Shown piece by piece: positions 26,760 to 35,340 of a DNA stretch of 64,000 nucleotides (position 1 is the stretch's first letter; each line of letters starts with the position of its first letter). The notes under the pieces are model-generated. The model saw only the letters and a list, made by a program, of their open reading frames with translations. It ran no database searches and was not told the origin of the DNA. A program made the position numbers and the translations under genes. The DNA is taken from contig CALSOU010000009.1 in the NCBI GenBank assembly GCA_943788055.1, positions 62,001 to 126,000 on the forward strand. The letters are read 5' to 3'. The DNA is from an uncultured Saprospiraceae bacterium (GTDB lineage Bacteria; Bacteroidota; Bacteroidia; Chitinophagales; Saprospiraceae).

Positions 26760-26829
26760 TTTGATTGCTCTATGTTGAAAAATTCAAAGCGTATCAAGAT
26801 TTAATTCATCGGCCTTAAGCCATGACAAA
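26730..26829 (+). repeat. Left copy of 100-bp direct repeat
   Basis: Matches 29387-29486 at all but about three or four positions. It covers nine codons of a type A sorting domain, the TAG stop and about 70 bp of 3' untranslated DNA, including a small TTGAA-AAA-TTCAA hairpin. The two copies are 2657 bp apart and bracket the BspA-like gene. Confidence 0.85.
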
Positions 26830-26898
26830 TATTTTTCTACACTTAAATTTTCTAACTTTAATGATTTATTACTCCTTAGAGACTAACATGTACTATCG

Positions 26899-29416
26899 AT
26901 GAAAAATATACTCTACCTTCTACTGTTCATTTCCTCAGTTGCTTACAGTCAAACACCAATTACAGATGCTAACTTTAATGATGCTATAGCTGACTGTCTT
27001 TCTACTCATCCAGTCACTGGTCTTTGTGTAGACAGCGAATATGGTCCTATGCCTGATTGGGATGTATCTAATGTGACTGATATGGATTCGGCATTTCTAA
27101 ATAGAACAGATTTTGATGCAGATATTGGAGATTGGGATGTATCCAATGTGACTAATATGTCTAACATGTTCAACAATGCTCAATATTTTCAACCAAGATA
27201 TTGGAGATTGGGATGTGAGTAGTGTGACTAATATGAAATTAATGTTCAACGAAGCTACTGATTTTAACCAAGATATAGGAGACTGGGATGTGAGTAATGT
27301 GACTGATATGAGTTACATGTTTTCTGTTGCAGAGACATTCAATCAAGATATTGGAGATTGGGATGTGAGTAATGTAACAAATATGCATGATATGTTTTAT
27401 GCATCATCTTTCAATCAAGATATTGGAGATTGGGATGTGAGTAATGTAACTAATATGCAGATATGTTTTCTGTTGCACAGACTTTCAATCAAGATATTGG
27501 AGATTGGGATGTATCTAGTGTTACTAATATGTTTGGGATGTTTGGATTTGCTACTGATTTTAACCAAGATATAGGAGACTGGGATGTGTCTAATGTGACC
27601 AACATGATAAGAGTATTTAGTAGTGCTACTGATTTTAACCAAGATATAGGAGATTGGGATGTGTCTAATGTGACTAAAATGTCATATATGTTCAGTGGAG
27701 CTCTTTCATTCAATCAAGACCTCGGTGGCTGGGATGTGTCTAACGTGACTGATATGGTGGAAATGTTTAAACAATCAGGACTTAATACATGTAACTATGA
27801 TAATACACTACAAGGTTGGTCTACACTAAACCTTACACCAAACCTAACTTTAGGTGCAAATGGCATAAACTACTGTGACAGTGAATCTGAAAGGCAAAGT
27901 ATTATAGATAACTTTGGCTGGACGATAAATGGCGATGAGTTGAGTTGTACTGATGAGTGTCTTGTTTGTGCTATCAATGATAGTAATATCCAAGCTGCTG
28001 CGACTCTATGGAGTAATCAATCCGACTGCCGCAGAAGCTATCTATGGCAATATATCGGACTGGAATACTTCCTGTGTAACCAATATGTCATTTCTATTTT
28101 ATAATCAAATTAATTTTAACGATGATATAAGTCAATGGGATGTATCTAATGTGACTAATATGGAATGGATGTTTAAAACTGCAATTTCTTTCAATCAACC
28201 TATTGGGGATTGGGATGTGTCCAATGTGACTAGTATGGTACGGATGTTTAATGACGCAACTTCTTTCAATCAAGATATTGGTGACTGGGATGTGTCTAAT
28301 GTCACCTACATGTGGATGATGTTTGCCGGTGCAGCGACATTCAATCAGGATATTGGTGATTGGGATGTGTCTAATGTGACTCTTATGGAAGAGATGTTTA
28401 ATGGTGCATTTTCTTTCAATCAACCTCTTGGGGAATGGGATGTATCTAACGTGTATAGCATGAATGGTATGTTTAACGCTGCAGGTCTTAATACATGTAA
28501 CTATGATAATACCCTAATAGGATGGTCTACGCTAGACCTTACACCAAATGTAACTCTTGGTGCTTTTGCAAACTACTGTAACAGTGAATCTGAAAGGCAA
28601 AGCATCATAGATAATTTTGGTTGGACTATATATGACGGTGGATTGGACTGCTCTGAACCGTGTATAATTACTGCAAATTTTTCTGCTAGTGTTACAGAAG
28701 TATGCGAAGGTGAAGATGTACAGTTTACTGATGCATCTTCTGATAACGTAACCGAGTGGCTATGGACATTCGAAGGCGGAACACCAGCTACGAGCACAGA
28801 GCAGAATCCTGTAGTAATATATAATACTCCTGGCACCTATGATGTCACACTAGAGGTGACTGCGGGTGCAGGTAGCAATCAGGTTGTTTATGAAGATCTG
28901 ATTACTGTAATAGGAGTGCCAACAGCTGAATTTGAAGTAACTATAGAAGACCTAGAGTACTCCTTTGTATATACTGGAGTAAATGGTGATGAGTTTAATT
29001 GGGATTTTGGTGATGGGAATAGTTCAACGGAAGTAAACCCAGTCCACACCTATGACGACAATGGTATATATACCGTTACATTAGTTGTCTCTAACGAATG
29101 TGGAAATGACTTTATTACTAAACAAATAGATATCACCAGCAGTATATCTGAGTTGAATACCATTACAGACCTCAGGATATTCCCCAACCCTACCAATAAG
29201 TTATTTCATGTTGAAATGACACTCTCGGAATCTATAGACCTACAGATAGAGGTCATGGATATTCATGGTAGAATAGTACACAAAGAGTCAATGAATAACT
29301 TGGGTGGCAAGGTGAGTAAGTCAATTGATCTATCTGACGAGCCAGCGGGTACTTACCTACTAAGATTTATCAATGGAGAGCAAGTGAAAAACAAAAAAAT
29401 AGTCTTGCAGAAATAG
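26899..29416 (+). pseudogene. BspA-like (DUF285) surface protein with PKD domains and type A sorting domain, broken by three frameshifts
   Basis: One gene split over three indels: an extra T in the run at 27186-27189, a missing base near 27460, and an extra base near 28012. Corrected, it would be about 838 residues. In order: signal peptide (LYLLLFISSVAYSQ); ten DUF285 units of 25 residues ([16 protein letters not shown]); a closing segment ([25 protein letters not shown]); a second block of six units with its own closing segment, so the whole repeat domain is duplicated; one or two PKD domains ([20 protein letters not shown]); and a type A Por sorting domain ([12 protein letters not shown] to KNKKIVLQK). 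DUF285 units are leucine-rich-like repeats known from surface adhesins such as BspA. The last fragment is open for 487 codons. A 100-bp repeat lies at each end. Confidence 0.85.
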
Positions 29417-29486
29417 TTTGATTGCTCTATGTTGAAAAATTCAAAGCGTATCAAGATTTAATTCATCGGCCTTACGCCATGATAAA
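29387..29486 (+). repeat. Right copy of 100-bp direct repeat
   Basis: Begins in the last codons of the BspA-like gene and ends about 70 bp past its stop. It is near-identical to 26730-26829. Confidence 0.85.
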
Positions 29487-29571
29487 CATACCTTAACAAT
29501 TGATTAATGGCTTTCAATAAAGATAGGAACATTTATAATCTTGGTAAATGGATGCAGGTGAGTCGTATAGC

Positions 29572-29741
29572 CTAAGTTTTCTTTTGGTTTACTATTTGTT
29601 CTCGCTGTCTGTCAATGTCTCCTAGCATCTTCTTAATCTCTAGTTCTTCTTTAGTGTATTTCTTCTCTAGTATTCGTCTTGAGAAATTCTGCCTCAACAA
29701 AATTGCTCACCTCGATATATTTCATCGAGTGTTTCATTCAT
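29572..29741 (-). pseudogene. Possible decayed small ORF in the region before tRNA-Cys
   Basis: From ATG 29741 the frame reads MNETLDEIYRGEQFC then stops, while a second frame overlapping it continues as RQNFSRRILEKKYTKEELE and KKMLGDIDRQREQ to a TAG at 29572. One base change in frame would join them into a charged helical protein of about 55 residues. I do not recognise it. It is the only coding-like signal in the gap 29487-29856. Confidence 0.25.
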
Positions 29742-29856
29742 CCGCTTCTTTCCTTTGGGAATATAACCTTTTTGATTCCCAGAAGAATCGAAGATACAGC
29801 ATAAAACTCAAAGCAAAAAACCAAAAACGTACCCCACAACATACCCCCAAACAAAA

Positions 29857-29890
29857 AAATCCTTGATAATACGTTGATTATCAAGGATTT
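29857..29890 (-). terminator. Rho-independent terminator of tRNA-Cys
   Basis: A 13-bp perfect stem (29857-29869 / 29878-29890) with an 8-nt loop, followed on the minus strand by an uninterrupted T-run, begins 5 nt after the tRNA 3' end. Confidence 0.9.
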
Positions 29891-29894
29891 CATG

Positions 29895-29965
29895 AGGTCG
29901 GTAGCGGATTTGAACCGCTGTACGAGGTTTTGCAGACCTCTGCCTAACCGCTCGGCCAACCGACC
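29895..29965 (-). tRNA. tRNA-Cys (GCA)
   Basis: On the minus strand the 71-nt sequence folds as a cloverleaf: acceptor GGTCGGT (29959-29965) pairs with ACCGACC (29896-29902), the D-arm is in GCCGAGCGGTTAGGC, the anticodon loop CTGCAAA gives GCA, and the T-arm has GGTTCAAATCC. The discriminator is U, as expected for bacterial Cys tRNA. The 3' CCA is not encoded. Confidence 0.95.
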
Positions 29966-29980
29966 GTTTTTTAACGTTCG

Positions 29981-30015
29981 CAAAGATAAAATTCTATTTC
30001 ACATTAAGAAACAAA
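29981..30015 (-). promoter_or_regulatory. Promoter of tRNA-Cys
   Basis: TATCTTTG (29981-29988, minus strand) is an exact TAnnTTTG -7 box 15 nt before the mature tRNA 5' end. TTTG at 30012-30015 is a -33 candidate 23 nt upstream, slightly longer than usual. Confidence 0.6.
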
Positions 30016-30026
30016 CTAGCAAAAAA

Positions 30027-30344
30027 TTAGTTCTCGGTAGATTTTAGTGATTGAATCTCTTGCTCTTGCTCTTTCACCATCTTTTTCAGGTCTTTTATCT
30101 CACTCCTTAACTCCTCATTTGCTTGCTCTAGAGTCTTAATCTTACCATTCAAAATTGCATACTCAGAGATTGTGCCTGAACTAGTAGATTTCTCCTTAAC
30201 CCAACTTTCAGGGATCACTTGCTTGATAGGTTCGATCGGGTTTTCTCCACGGAAATATGTAACCCCGAAATAAACTAGTGGTAAAAATACCACTAGAAAA
30301 ATCAGAAAACGGGCGCATCCCGTCATCTTATACTTAGTAGCCAT
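30027..30344 (-). CDS. Small membrane protein with C-terminal coiled coil
   Basis: A 105-residue protein: a basic start (MATKYKMTGCAR), one transmembrane segment (FLIFLVVFLPLVYFGVTYF, about 13-31), a linker (GENPIEPIKQVIPESW), and a heptad-rich helix (about 65-103; ILNGKIKTLEQANEELRSEI). The topology suggests a coiled coil in the periplasm or a short bitopic assembly protein. I do not recognise a family. It is divergent from serA and upstream of tRNA-Cys. Confidence 0.6.
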   Translation of the reverse strand: MATKYKMTGCARFLIFLVVFLPLVYFGVTYFRGENPIEPIKQVIPESWVKEKSTSSGTISEYAILNGKIKTLEQANEELRSEIKDLKKMVKEQEQEIQSLKSTEN

Positions 30345-30477
30345 ATGTACTTTATTTTATTAACGCAACTTTCAATAAGTCCGTTCATACTGACGTAATT
30401 ATTCGACAAATTGTTCTACTCAATCGATATTCAACAAAATTAAGGCAAAAAATAAGCAATCAATTAAAAATAGCCTT

Positions 30478-30526
30478 TACTTTTGTTTTTTCACTTAAAG
30501 TAAGACCCGAATATCGGGTCACTTAC
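30478..30526 (+). promoter_or_regulatory. serA -7 box and leader hairpin
   Basis: TACTTTTG at 30478-30485 matches TAnnTTTG. Just downstream, ACCCGA (30505-30510) pairs with TCGGGT (30514-30519) over a 3-nt loop, extended by GTAAG (30500-30504) with CTTAC (30522-30526) around a 2-nt bulge. The hairpin would lie at the very 5' end of the serA mRNA. It has no T-run, so mRNA protection or an operator is likelier than termination. Confidence 0.45.
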
Positions 30527-30550
30527 AATCATCACAAATCAATTTTATTT

Positions 30551-31499
30551 ATGGCAAAAGTACTTATCAATGATGGTATTCATCCCACTGGTGAACGTCT
30601 GATGAAGGAAGCTGGACTAGAAGTTGTTAATCATTCATATCCACAAGCGGAGTTGGCTGATATTCTCGGTGACTTTGATGCTATCTGCGTAAGGAGCGCA
30701 ACAAAGGTCAGACAAGAATTAATCGATCAATGTCCTAACTTGAAGATCATCGCTAGAGGCGGTGTAGGTCTCGACAATATTGACGTGGCTTACGCCAAAA
30801 GCAAAGGAGTACAAGTTTACAATACTCCTGCAGCATCTTCTCGCTCTGTTGCGGAACTTGCAATGACCCACATGATGAACCTTTCGAGAGAAATCCATCA
30901 GTCAAACAGAGCCATGCCTGGTGAAGGTCATTCAAAATTTAAAGCGCTAAAAAAGTCTTACTCGAAAGGAGTAGAACTTGAAGGTAAGAAACTAGGAATC
31001 ATAGGTTTTGGACGGATTGGTCAAACCTTGGCAAACATAGCACTAGGGATGGGTATGGAAGTACTGCCAGTAGATCTTGTAATAAAGTCTGCTAATATTC
31101 CTGTCGGCCCGAAATCCGCAAATCTAAATATAGAATTGAATGTTGTAGGCATGGATGAAATGCTTGAAAAAGCAGATTACATCAGTCTTCACGTACCATC
31201 CACAGATAAAGCTATTCTTGGTGCTGAGGAAATGAAGAAAATGAAGCCTGGCGTTGTCTTGGTCAATACTGCTAGAGGTGGATCAATTGATGAAGAAGCT
31301 CTTATCGAGCACATCAACACTGGTCATGTCAAAGGTGCAGGTCTGGATGTATTTGTCAGCGAGCCAACACCAAGAGAAGACCTACTCTGCACTAGAAGCA
31401 CTTTCTCTTAGTCCTCATATCGGAGCAAGTACTGCTGAAGCTCAAGAAAAAATCGGGATTGAGCTAGCGGATCAAATCATCGATTACTTGAACAAATAG
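30551..31499 (+). CDS. serA: D-3-phosphoglycerate dehydrogenase, interrupted by one frameshift
   Basis: Oxidises 3-phosphoglycerate to 3-phosphohydroxypyruvate with NAD, the entry to serine synthesis. The N-terminal substrate domain (RGGVGLDNIDVAYA), the NAD-binding GFGRIGQTLANIAL, and the NTARGGSIDEEAL block (catalytic Arg) lie in one frame that continues to a false stop at 31409-31411. The rest, ALEALSLSPHIGASTAEAQ with the catalytic His, continues in the next frame to 31499. The break is an extra base near 31382-31388 after REDLL. Corrected, the protein is 315 residues, normal for the short, ACT-less form. The uncorrected product would lack the catalytic His. Sequence error is a serious alternative to real inactivation. 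Confidence 0.88.
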
Positions 31500-31549
31500 G
31501 AAATTTGCATATTGATTTAAACAACTAATTAAATATCAATATATTAATA

Positions 31550-31557
31550 TAAATTTG
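31550..31557 (+). promoter_or_regulatory. -7 box candidate upstream of acpP
   Basis: TAAATTTG matches TAnnTTTG, 183 nt before the acpP ATG, with no -33 partner at a normal distance. The sequence between (31558-31740) has no gene and would form a long leader. Confidence 0.35.
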
Positions 31558-31740
31558 CGCCTGAAAGTTCTTTTTTGTCTTCAATTAAAGGTATGTGAAT
31601 GAACTTTTAGGTATAAAATAGTCATTGTAAGTTTTGGAAAACGGAGCAAAAGTTATTTTTATGAGCTAAAACTTTGATTTCCCTTGCTTAATGATTTATT
31701 TTGCAGGAATTTTAATCAACAAAATCAAAAATCTATTATC

Positions 31741-31974
31741 ATGTCTGATATAGCTGAAAGAGTTAAAAAAATCATCGTTGACAAATTAGGAGTTGACGAA
31801 TCAGAAGTTTCCACAGAGGCTAGCTTCACGAACGATCTTGGAGCAGATTCACTAGACACAGTGGAGCTTATCATGGAATTCGAAAAAGAATTTGATGTAT
31901 CAATTCCAGATGATCAAGCAGAAAATATTCAAACTGTTGGACAAGCAGTTAGTTATCTAGAAGCACAAGGATAA
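31741..31974 (+). CDS. acpP: Acyl carrier protein
   Basis: A 77-residue acidic four-helix protein that carries acyl chains on a phosphopantetheine arm. The attachment Ser is in [12 protein letters not shown]. The helix [18 protein letters not shown] and the C-terminal [12 protein letters not shown] are standard. The frame is open 57 bp further upstream, but ATG 31741 gives the canonical start. It is a single-gene unit here, about 12 kb from fabF-rnc with which it is usually clustered. A strong terminator follows. Confidence 0.97.
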   Translation: MSDIAERVKKIIVDKLGVDESEVSTEASFTNDLGADSLDTVELIMEFEKEFDVSIPDDQAENIQTVGQAVSYLEAQG

Positions 31975-31995
31975 GCAACAGCTTATTTTTAACAT

Positions 31996-32033
31996 AAAAA
32001 AGCCCGGTGTTGTAAAAAACATCGGGCTTTTTT
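31996..32033 (+). terminator. Bidirectional terminator between acpP and glnN
   Basis: AGCCCGGTGTT (32001-32011) pairs with AACATCGGGCT (32018-32028) with one G-U, flanked by an A-run on the left and a T-run on the right, so it can serve both convergent genes. Confidence 0.9.
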
Positions 32034-32091
32034 ATTCTTAGCACTAAGACTAATACTCTTAGTTATCTCCAGTGCACTGGCACTATTTATA

Positions 32092-34281
32092 TTACTTGGT
32101 GAAAAGTAATTCTCTGTACTTTGTAAGTGGCCACATCTCATCATCCACCATCATCTCTAGTTTATCAGAATGGTAACGAATCTCTTCAAAGTAAGGTTTT
32201 ACCTTATCCGCATATGCAATTGCCTTTTCTTCAGCATCTGACATATTATTTGCCTTCTTACGTTCATCAATCATCTCATCAACCTTCACCTTGATACCAG
32301 AAATATGCTCTGATATTTCCGAAATCAAGTCAAGCTGCTCCTTTGCATGCGTCTTATATTCTGCACCGAAAATATCCTTCAGCCCAGTTACATTCTTGAT
32401 CAATATATTTTGGTATCGGATAGCGACAGGAATAATATGATTTCTAGCTAGATCTCCAAGAACACGTCCTTCAATCTGAATTCTCATCATGTACTCTTCG
32501 AGTTCGATCTCATGTCTAGCTTCAAGCTCTACTTCGTTCATCACTTGGTGATCTGCGAATAGCTTCACTGTTGACTTACTGACTTTCGCTTTTAAGGCCT
32601 CTGGAGTACTCTTGATATTGTTTAGACCTCTTTTTGCTGCTTCTTTGACCCATTCATCTCCATATCCATCCCCTTCAAATCTAATTGCTTTTGACTTCTT
32701 AATATAGTCACGTAAAACATTGAATATTGCGTCATCCTTCTTCATTTTCTTATCAGAAATCAAACTATCTACTTCTTTCTTAAATGATCGAAGTTGATCA
32801 CTTACAATTGTATTCAAAACTGTCATTGGTACAGCACAGTTTGCACTTGATCCAACCGCTCTAAATTCGAACTTATTACCTGTAAAAGCAAAAGGAGATG
32901 TTCTATTTCTGTCAGTATTATCCAACAATACGTAAGGTATCTTACCTACAACATTAAGCTTAAGATCTGTTTTTTCTTCAGGAGTCAATTCTCCCTTACT
33001 TACTTTTTCAAGATTATCTAAAGTTCTTGTAAGCTGTTCACCAATAAAAACAGATATAATAGCTGGAGGAGCCTCATTGGCACCAAGACGATGTTCATTG
33101 CCAGCTGTAGCAATTGAAGATCTTAGCAGATCGGCATGCTTATGTACAGCCATAATCGTGTTGATGAAGAATGTCAAAAATTGCAGATTTGACATTGGAG
33201 TTTTTCCAGGAGCTAATAGATTTACTCCAGTATTGGTACTAAGCGACCAGTTATTATGCTTTCCAGATCCATTTACCCCTGCAAACGGTTTTTCGTGCAA
33301 TAACACATTGAAATTATGTTTCTGCGCAACCTTATTCATAACGTCCATTAATAATGAGTTATGATCAACTGCTAGATTAGCTTCTTCAAAGAGTGGAGCT
33401 ATTTCAAACTGATTTGGAGCAACTTCATTGTGTCTTGTCTTTACCGGAATTCCTAGTTGGATACATTCCATCTCCAAGTCTCTGAGGTAAGCCATCGCTC
33501 TAGATGGAATTGATCCAAAGTAATGATCATCTAGTTGCTGTCCTTTTGCTGGAGAGTGTCCTAATAGAGTTCTACCCGCTAGTGTTATGTCGGCCCTTGA
33601 ATTAGCAAGGTCGCTATCTATCAAGAAAAATTCTTGCTCCCATCCTAGAGTAGCAATTACCTTCTTAACATTCTTATCAAAGTACTGAGCAACATCTGAT
33701 GCAGATTTATCAATCGATTGTAGAGCTCTAAGTAACGGAGTTTTGTTATCTAAAGCTTCGCCAGTATATGCTACGAATATTGTAGGTATGCAAAGCGTTG
33801 TACCCATCACAAACGCGGGAGAAGTAGGATCCCAAGCAGTATATCCTCTTGCTTCGAAAGTGTTTCTTATTCCACCATTTGGAAAACTTGAGGCATCTGG
33901 TTCTTGCTGTACCAATTGAGCACCACCAAATTTTTCAATAGCATTACCGGGACCAACTGGTTCAAAAAAAGCATCATGTTTTTCAGCAGTAATCCCTGTA
34001 AGGGGCTGGAACCAGTGTGTGTAGTGCGTTGCTCCAACTTCTAGAGCCCATGCTTTCATGCCGCTTGCAACTTGGTCTGCTATACTGTGAGAAATCTTTG
34101 TGCCGTGATCTACTGCGGCCTGAATGGCTTTGTATGCTTCATCAGTTATGAAATTGCGCAAAGCGTTAGAATTAAAAACTTTTGCACCGTATAATTTAGA
34201 ACGCTTGTCTGAAATCTCATCAACCTCTACAGGTTTATGTTTTAGAGATTCTTTAATCGCGTGAAATCTTAGAGTTGACAT
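32092..34281 (-). CDS. glnN: Glutamine synthetase type III
   Basis: Makes glutamine from glutamate, ammonia and ATP. At 729 residues it has the GSIII length. Recognisable blocks: the N-terminal RFHAIKESLKHKPVEV, FFEPVGPGNAIEKFGG, FPNGGIRNTFEARGYTAWD, ATLGWEQEFFLID, KTRHNEVAPNQFEIAP, and NGSGKHNNWSLST. GSIII enzymes are the usual form in Bacteroidota. It is monocistronic with a 190-bp leader region that holds two similar hairpins, and it shares its terminator with acpP. Confidence 0.97.
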   Translation of the reverse strand: MSTLRFHAIKESLKHKPVEVDEISDKRSKLYGAKVFNSNALRNFITDEAYKAIQAAVDHGTKISHSIADQVASGMKAWALEVGATHYTHWFQPLTGITAEKHDAFFEPVGPGNAIEKFGGAQLVQQEPDASSFPNGGIRNTFEARGYTAWDPTSPAFVMGTTLCIPTIFVAYTGEALDNKTPLLRALQSIDKSASDVAQYFDKNVKKVIATLGWEQEFFLIDSDLANSRADITLAGRTLLGHSPAKGQQLDDHYFGSIPSRAMAYLRDLEMECIQLGIPVKTRHNEVAPNQFEIAPLFEEANLAVDHNSLLMDVMNKVAQKHNFNVLLHEKPFAGVNGSGKHNNWSLSTNTGVNLLAPGKTPMSNLQFLTFFINTIMAVHKHADLLRSSIATAGNEHRLGANEAPPAIISVFIGEQLTRTLDNLEKVSKGELTPEEKTDLKLNVVGKIPYVLLDNTDRNRTSPFAFTGNKFEFRAVGSSANCAVPMTVLNTIVSDQLRSFKKEVDSLISDKKMKKDDAIFNVLRDYIKKSKAIRFEGDGYGDEWVKEAAKRGLNNIKSTPEALKAKVSKSTVKLFADHQVMNEVELEARHEIELEEYMMRIQIEGRVLGDLARNHIIPVAIRYQNILIKNVTGLKDIFGAEYKTHAKEQLDLISEISEHISGIKVKVDEMIDERKKANNMSDAEEKAIAYADKVKPYFEEIRYHSDKLEMMVDDEMWPLTKYRELLFTK

Positions 34282-34346
34282 AAAGAGTTTGATTTGTTTA
34301 AATTAATAGCTGTAAAGTTATATTAATTTAAATATTATACAATAAC

Positions 34347-34418
34347 ACCCCTAAAAAAATAGGGGTCTATTCTGTAAATAATACACTTTAATGAAATTTA
34401 ACCCCTTATACAAAGGGG
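34347..34418 (-). promoter_or_regulatory. Two C4/G4 hairpins upstream of glnN
   Basis: ACCCCTA/TAGGGGT (34347-34353 / 34360-34366, A6 loop) and CCCCTT/AAGGGG (34402-34407 / 34413-34418) are two similar short inverted repeats 35 bp apart, about 65 and 120 bp before the start codon. They could be paired operator sites or leader structures for nitrogen control. No T-run of termination type is seen on the minus strand. Confidence 0.4.
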
Positions 34419-34472
34419 GTATATGCTAAAAAATAGACTTAGTCTGCAAAAGCAGCCTACAAAACCCCAAAA

Positions 34473-35282
34473 CTAGAGTTTCATCATCCATTCAATCAGT
34501 TCGTTTGCAACTTGATCTTTCTCGGGCTCATTCAGTAGCTCGTGGTATAGTCCATCCCACCAGCGCAAACTCTTATTATCTGAAGATATACCATCGTAGA
34601 TCCATTGCGAGCTTTCAGGATCTATTAGGCGATCATCCGTTCCGTGATGCACGACAAACGGAAGCTTGATCTTATTTAGTTCAACTCTAGCTTGTTTCAT
34701 ACCCTTCAAAAACTCATCCCCAAATTTAGCTTTAGTACCTGCTCGATAATTGAGTGGGTCCTCATTATATTTTTTGACTTCATGAGGGTCTCTCGACACT
34801 GCAGAAGCATCAAGCCTCACAGTAGGTAAGTTTGGAAATATCTTCGCGATAAAGCTTGATAATTTAATTAATACTTTCGGTATTGAATCATCGGGTTTCA
34901 ATGCGGCACCCGACGTGAGTGCTCCACTCAATAAGTCATCTCCATAAATCTGAAGATATCTTAGCAATACGAGGCCTCCCATAGAATGTCCGTATATAAA
35001 ATTTCGGTCACCTTCGTTAAAAAAGCTATCTGCTATCGTATTCAAATCCTCAGCAAATTGATCAAAATAGTCAACCATTGCCTGACTACCGCCCGATTGA
35101 CCATGACCACGCTGATCATAGACTAAAGCTCTTATACCCACTTTTGCCAACCGGTCCACAAATGGTTTATAACGCATACCGTGTTCTGCGTAACCATGTA
35201 CGATTATAACTGATGTTGAACTGTCAACTTGATTAGTATATTGATGGATAGGAATATCTCCTACCTGCACTTTTTGTTTCAT
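34473..35282 (-). CDS. Alpha/beta hydrolase, monoacylglycerol lipase-like
   Basis: A 269-residue serine hydrolase of the S33/Hydrolase_4 type. The opening VIIVHGYAEHGMRYKPF, DQRGHGQSGG, the nucleophile FIYGHSMGGLVLL, the Asp in HHGTDDRLIDPES and the terminal His in WDGLYHELLNEPE form the standard monoglyceride-lipase pattern. It likely hydrolyses monoacylglycerols or lysophospholipids. No signal peptide is seen. It lies upstream of glnN on the same strand with its own gap of about 190 bp. Confidence 0.85.
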   Translation of the reverse strand: MKQKVQVGDIPIHQYTNQVDSSTSVIIVHGYAEHGMRYKPFVDRLAKVGIRALVYDQRGHGQSGGSQAMVDYFDQFAEDLNTIADSFFNEGDRNFIYGHSMGGLVLLRYLQIYGDDLLSGALTSGAALKPDDSIPKVLIKLSSFIAKIFPNLPTVRLDASAVSRDPHEVKKYNEDPLNYRAGTKAKFGDEFLKGMKQARVELNKIKLPFVVHHGTDDRLIDPESSQWIYDGISSDNKSLRWWDGLYHELLNEPEKDQVANELIEWMMKL

Positions 35283-35340
35283 AATCCGGCTTTTTAGAAG
35301 GGAATTTGTTCAGATTAAGAACTATATCATCTGAAGCAAT

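Noticed and set aside
26899-28660. Tandem 75-bp units considered as a CRISPR or satellite array
   Set aside because: Units are coding, in phase and match DUF285 protein repeats; spacers and repeat structure of CRISPR are absent.
29738-29983. 81-codon minus-strand ORF across the tRNA-Cys gene
   Set aside because: It runs through the tRNA, its promoter edge and its terminator, so it cannot be a normal protein gene; the hydrophobic part is coincidental.
31382-31388. Programmed ribosomal frameshifting in serA
   Set aside because: No slippery heptamer or downstream structure is evident, and the change needs a base skip not typical of known bacterial sites.
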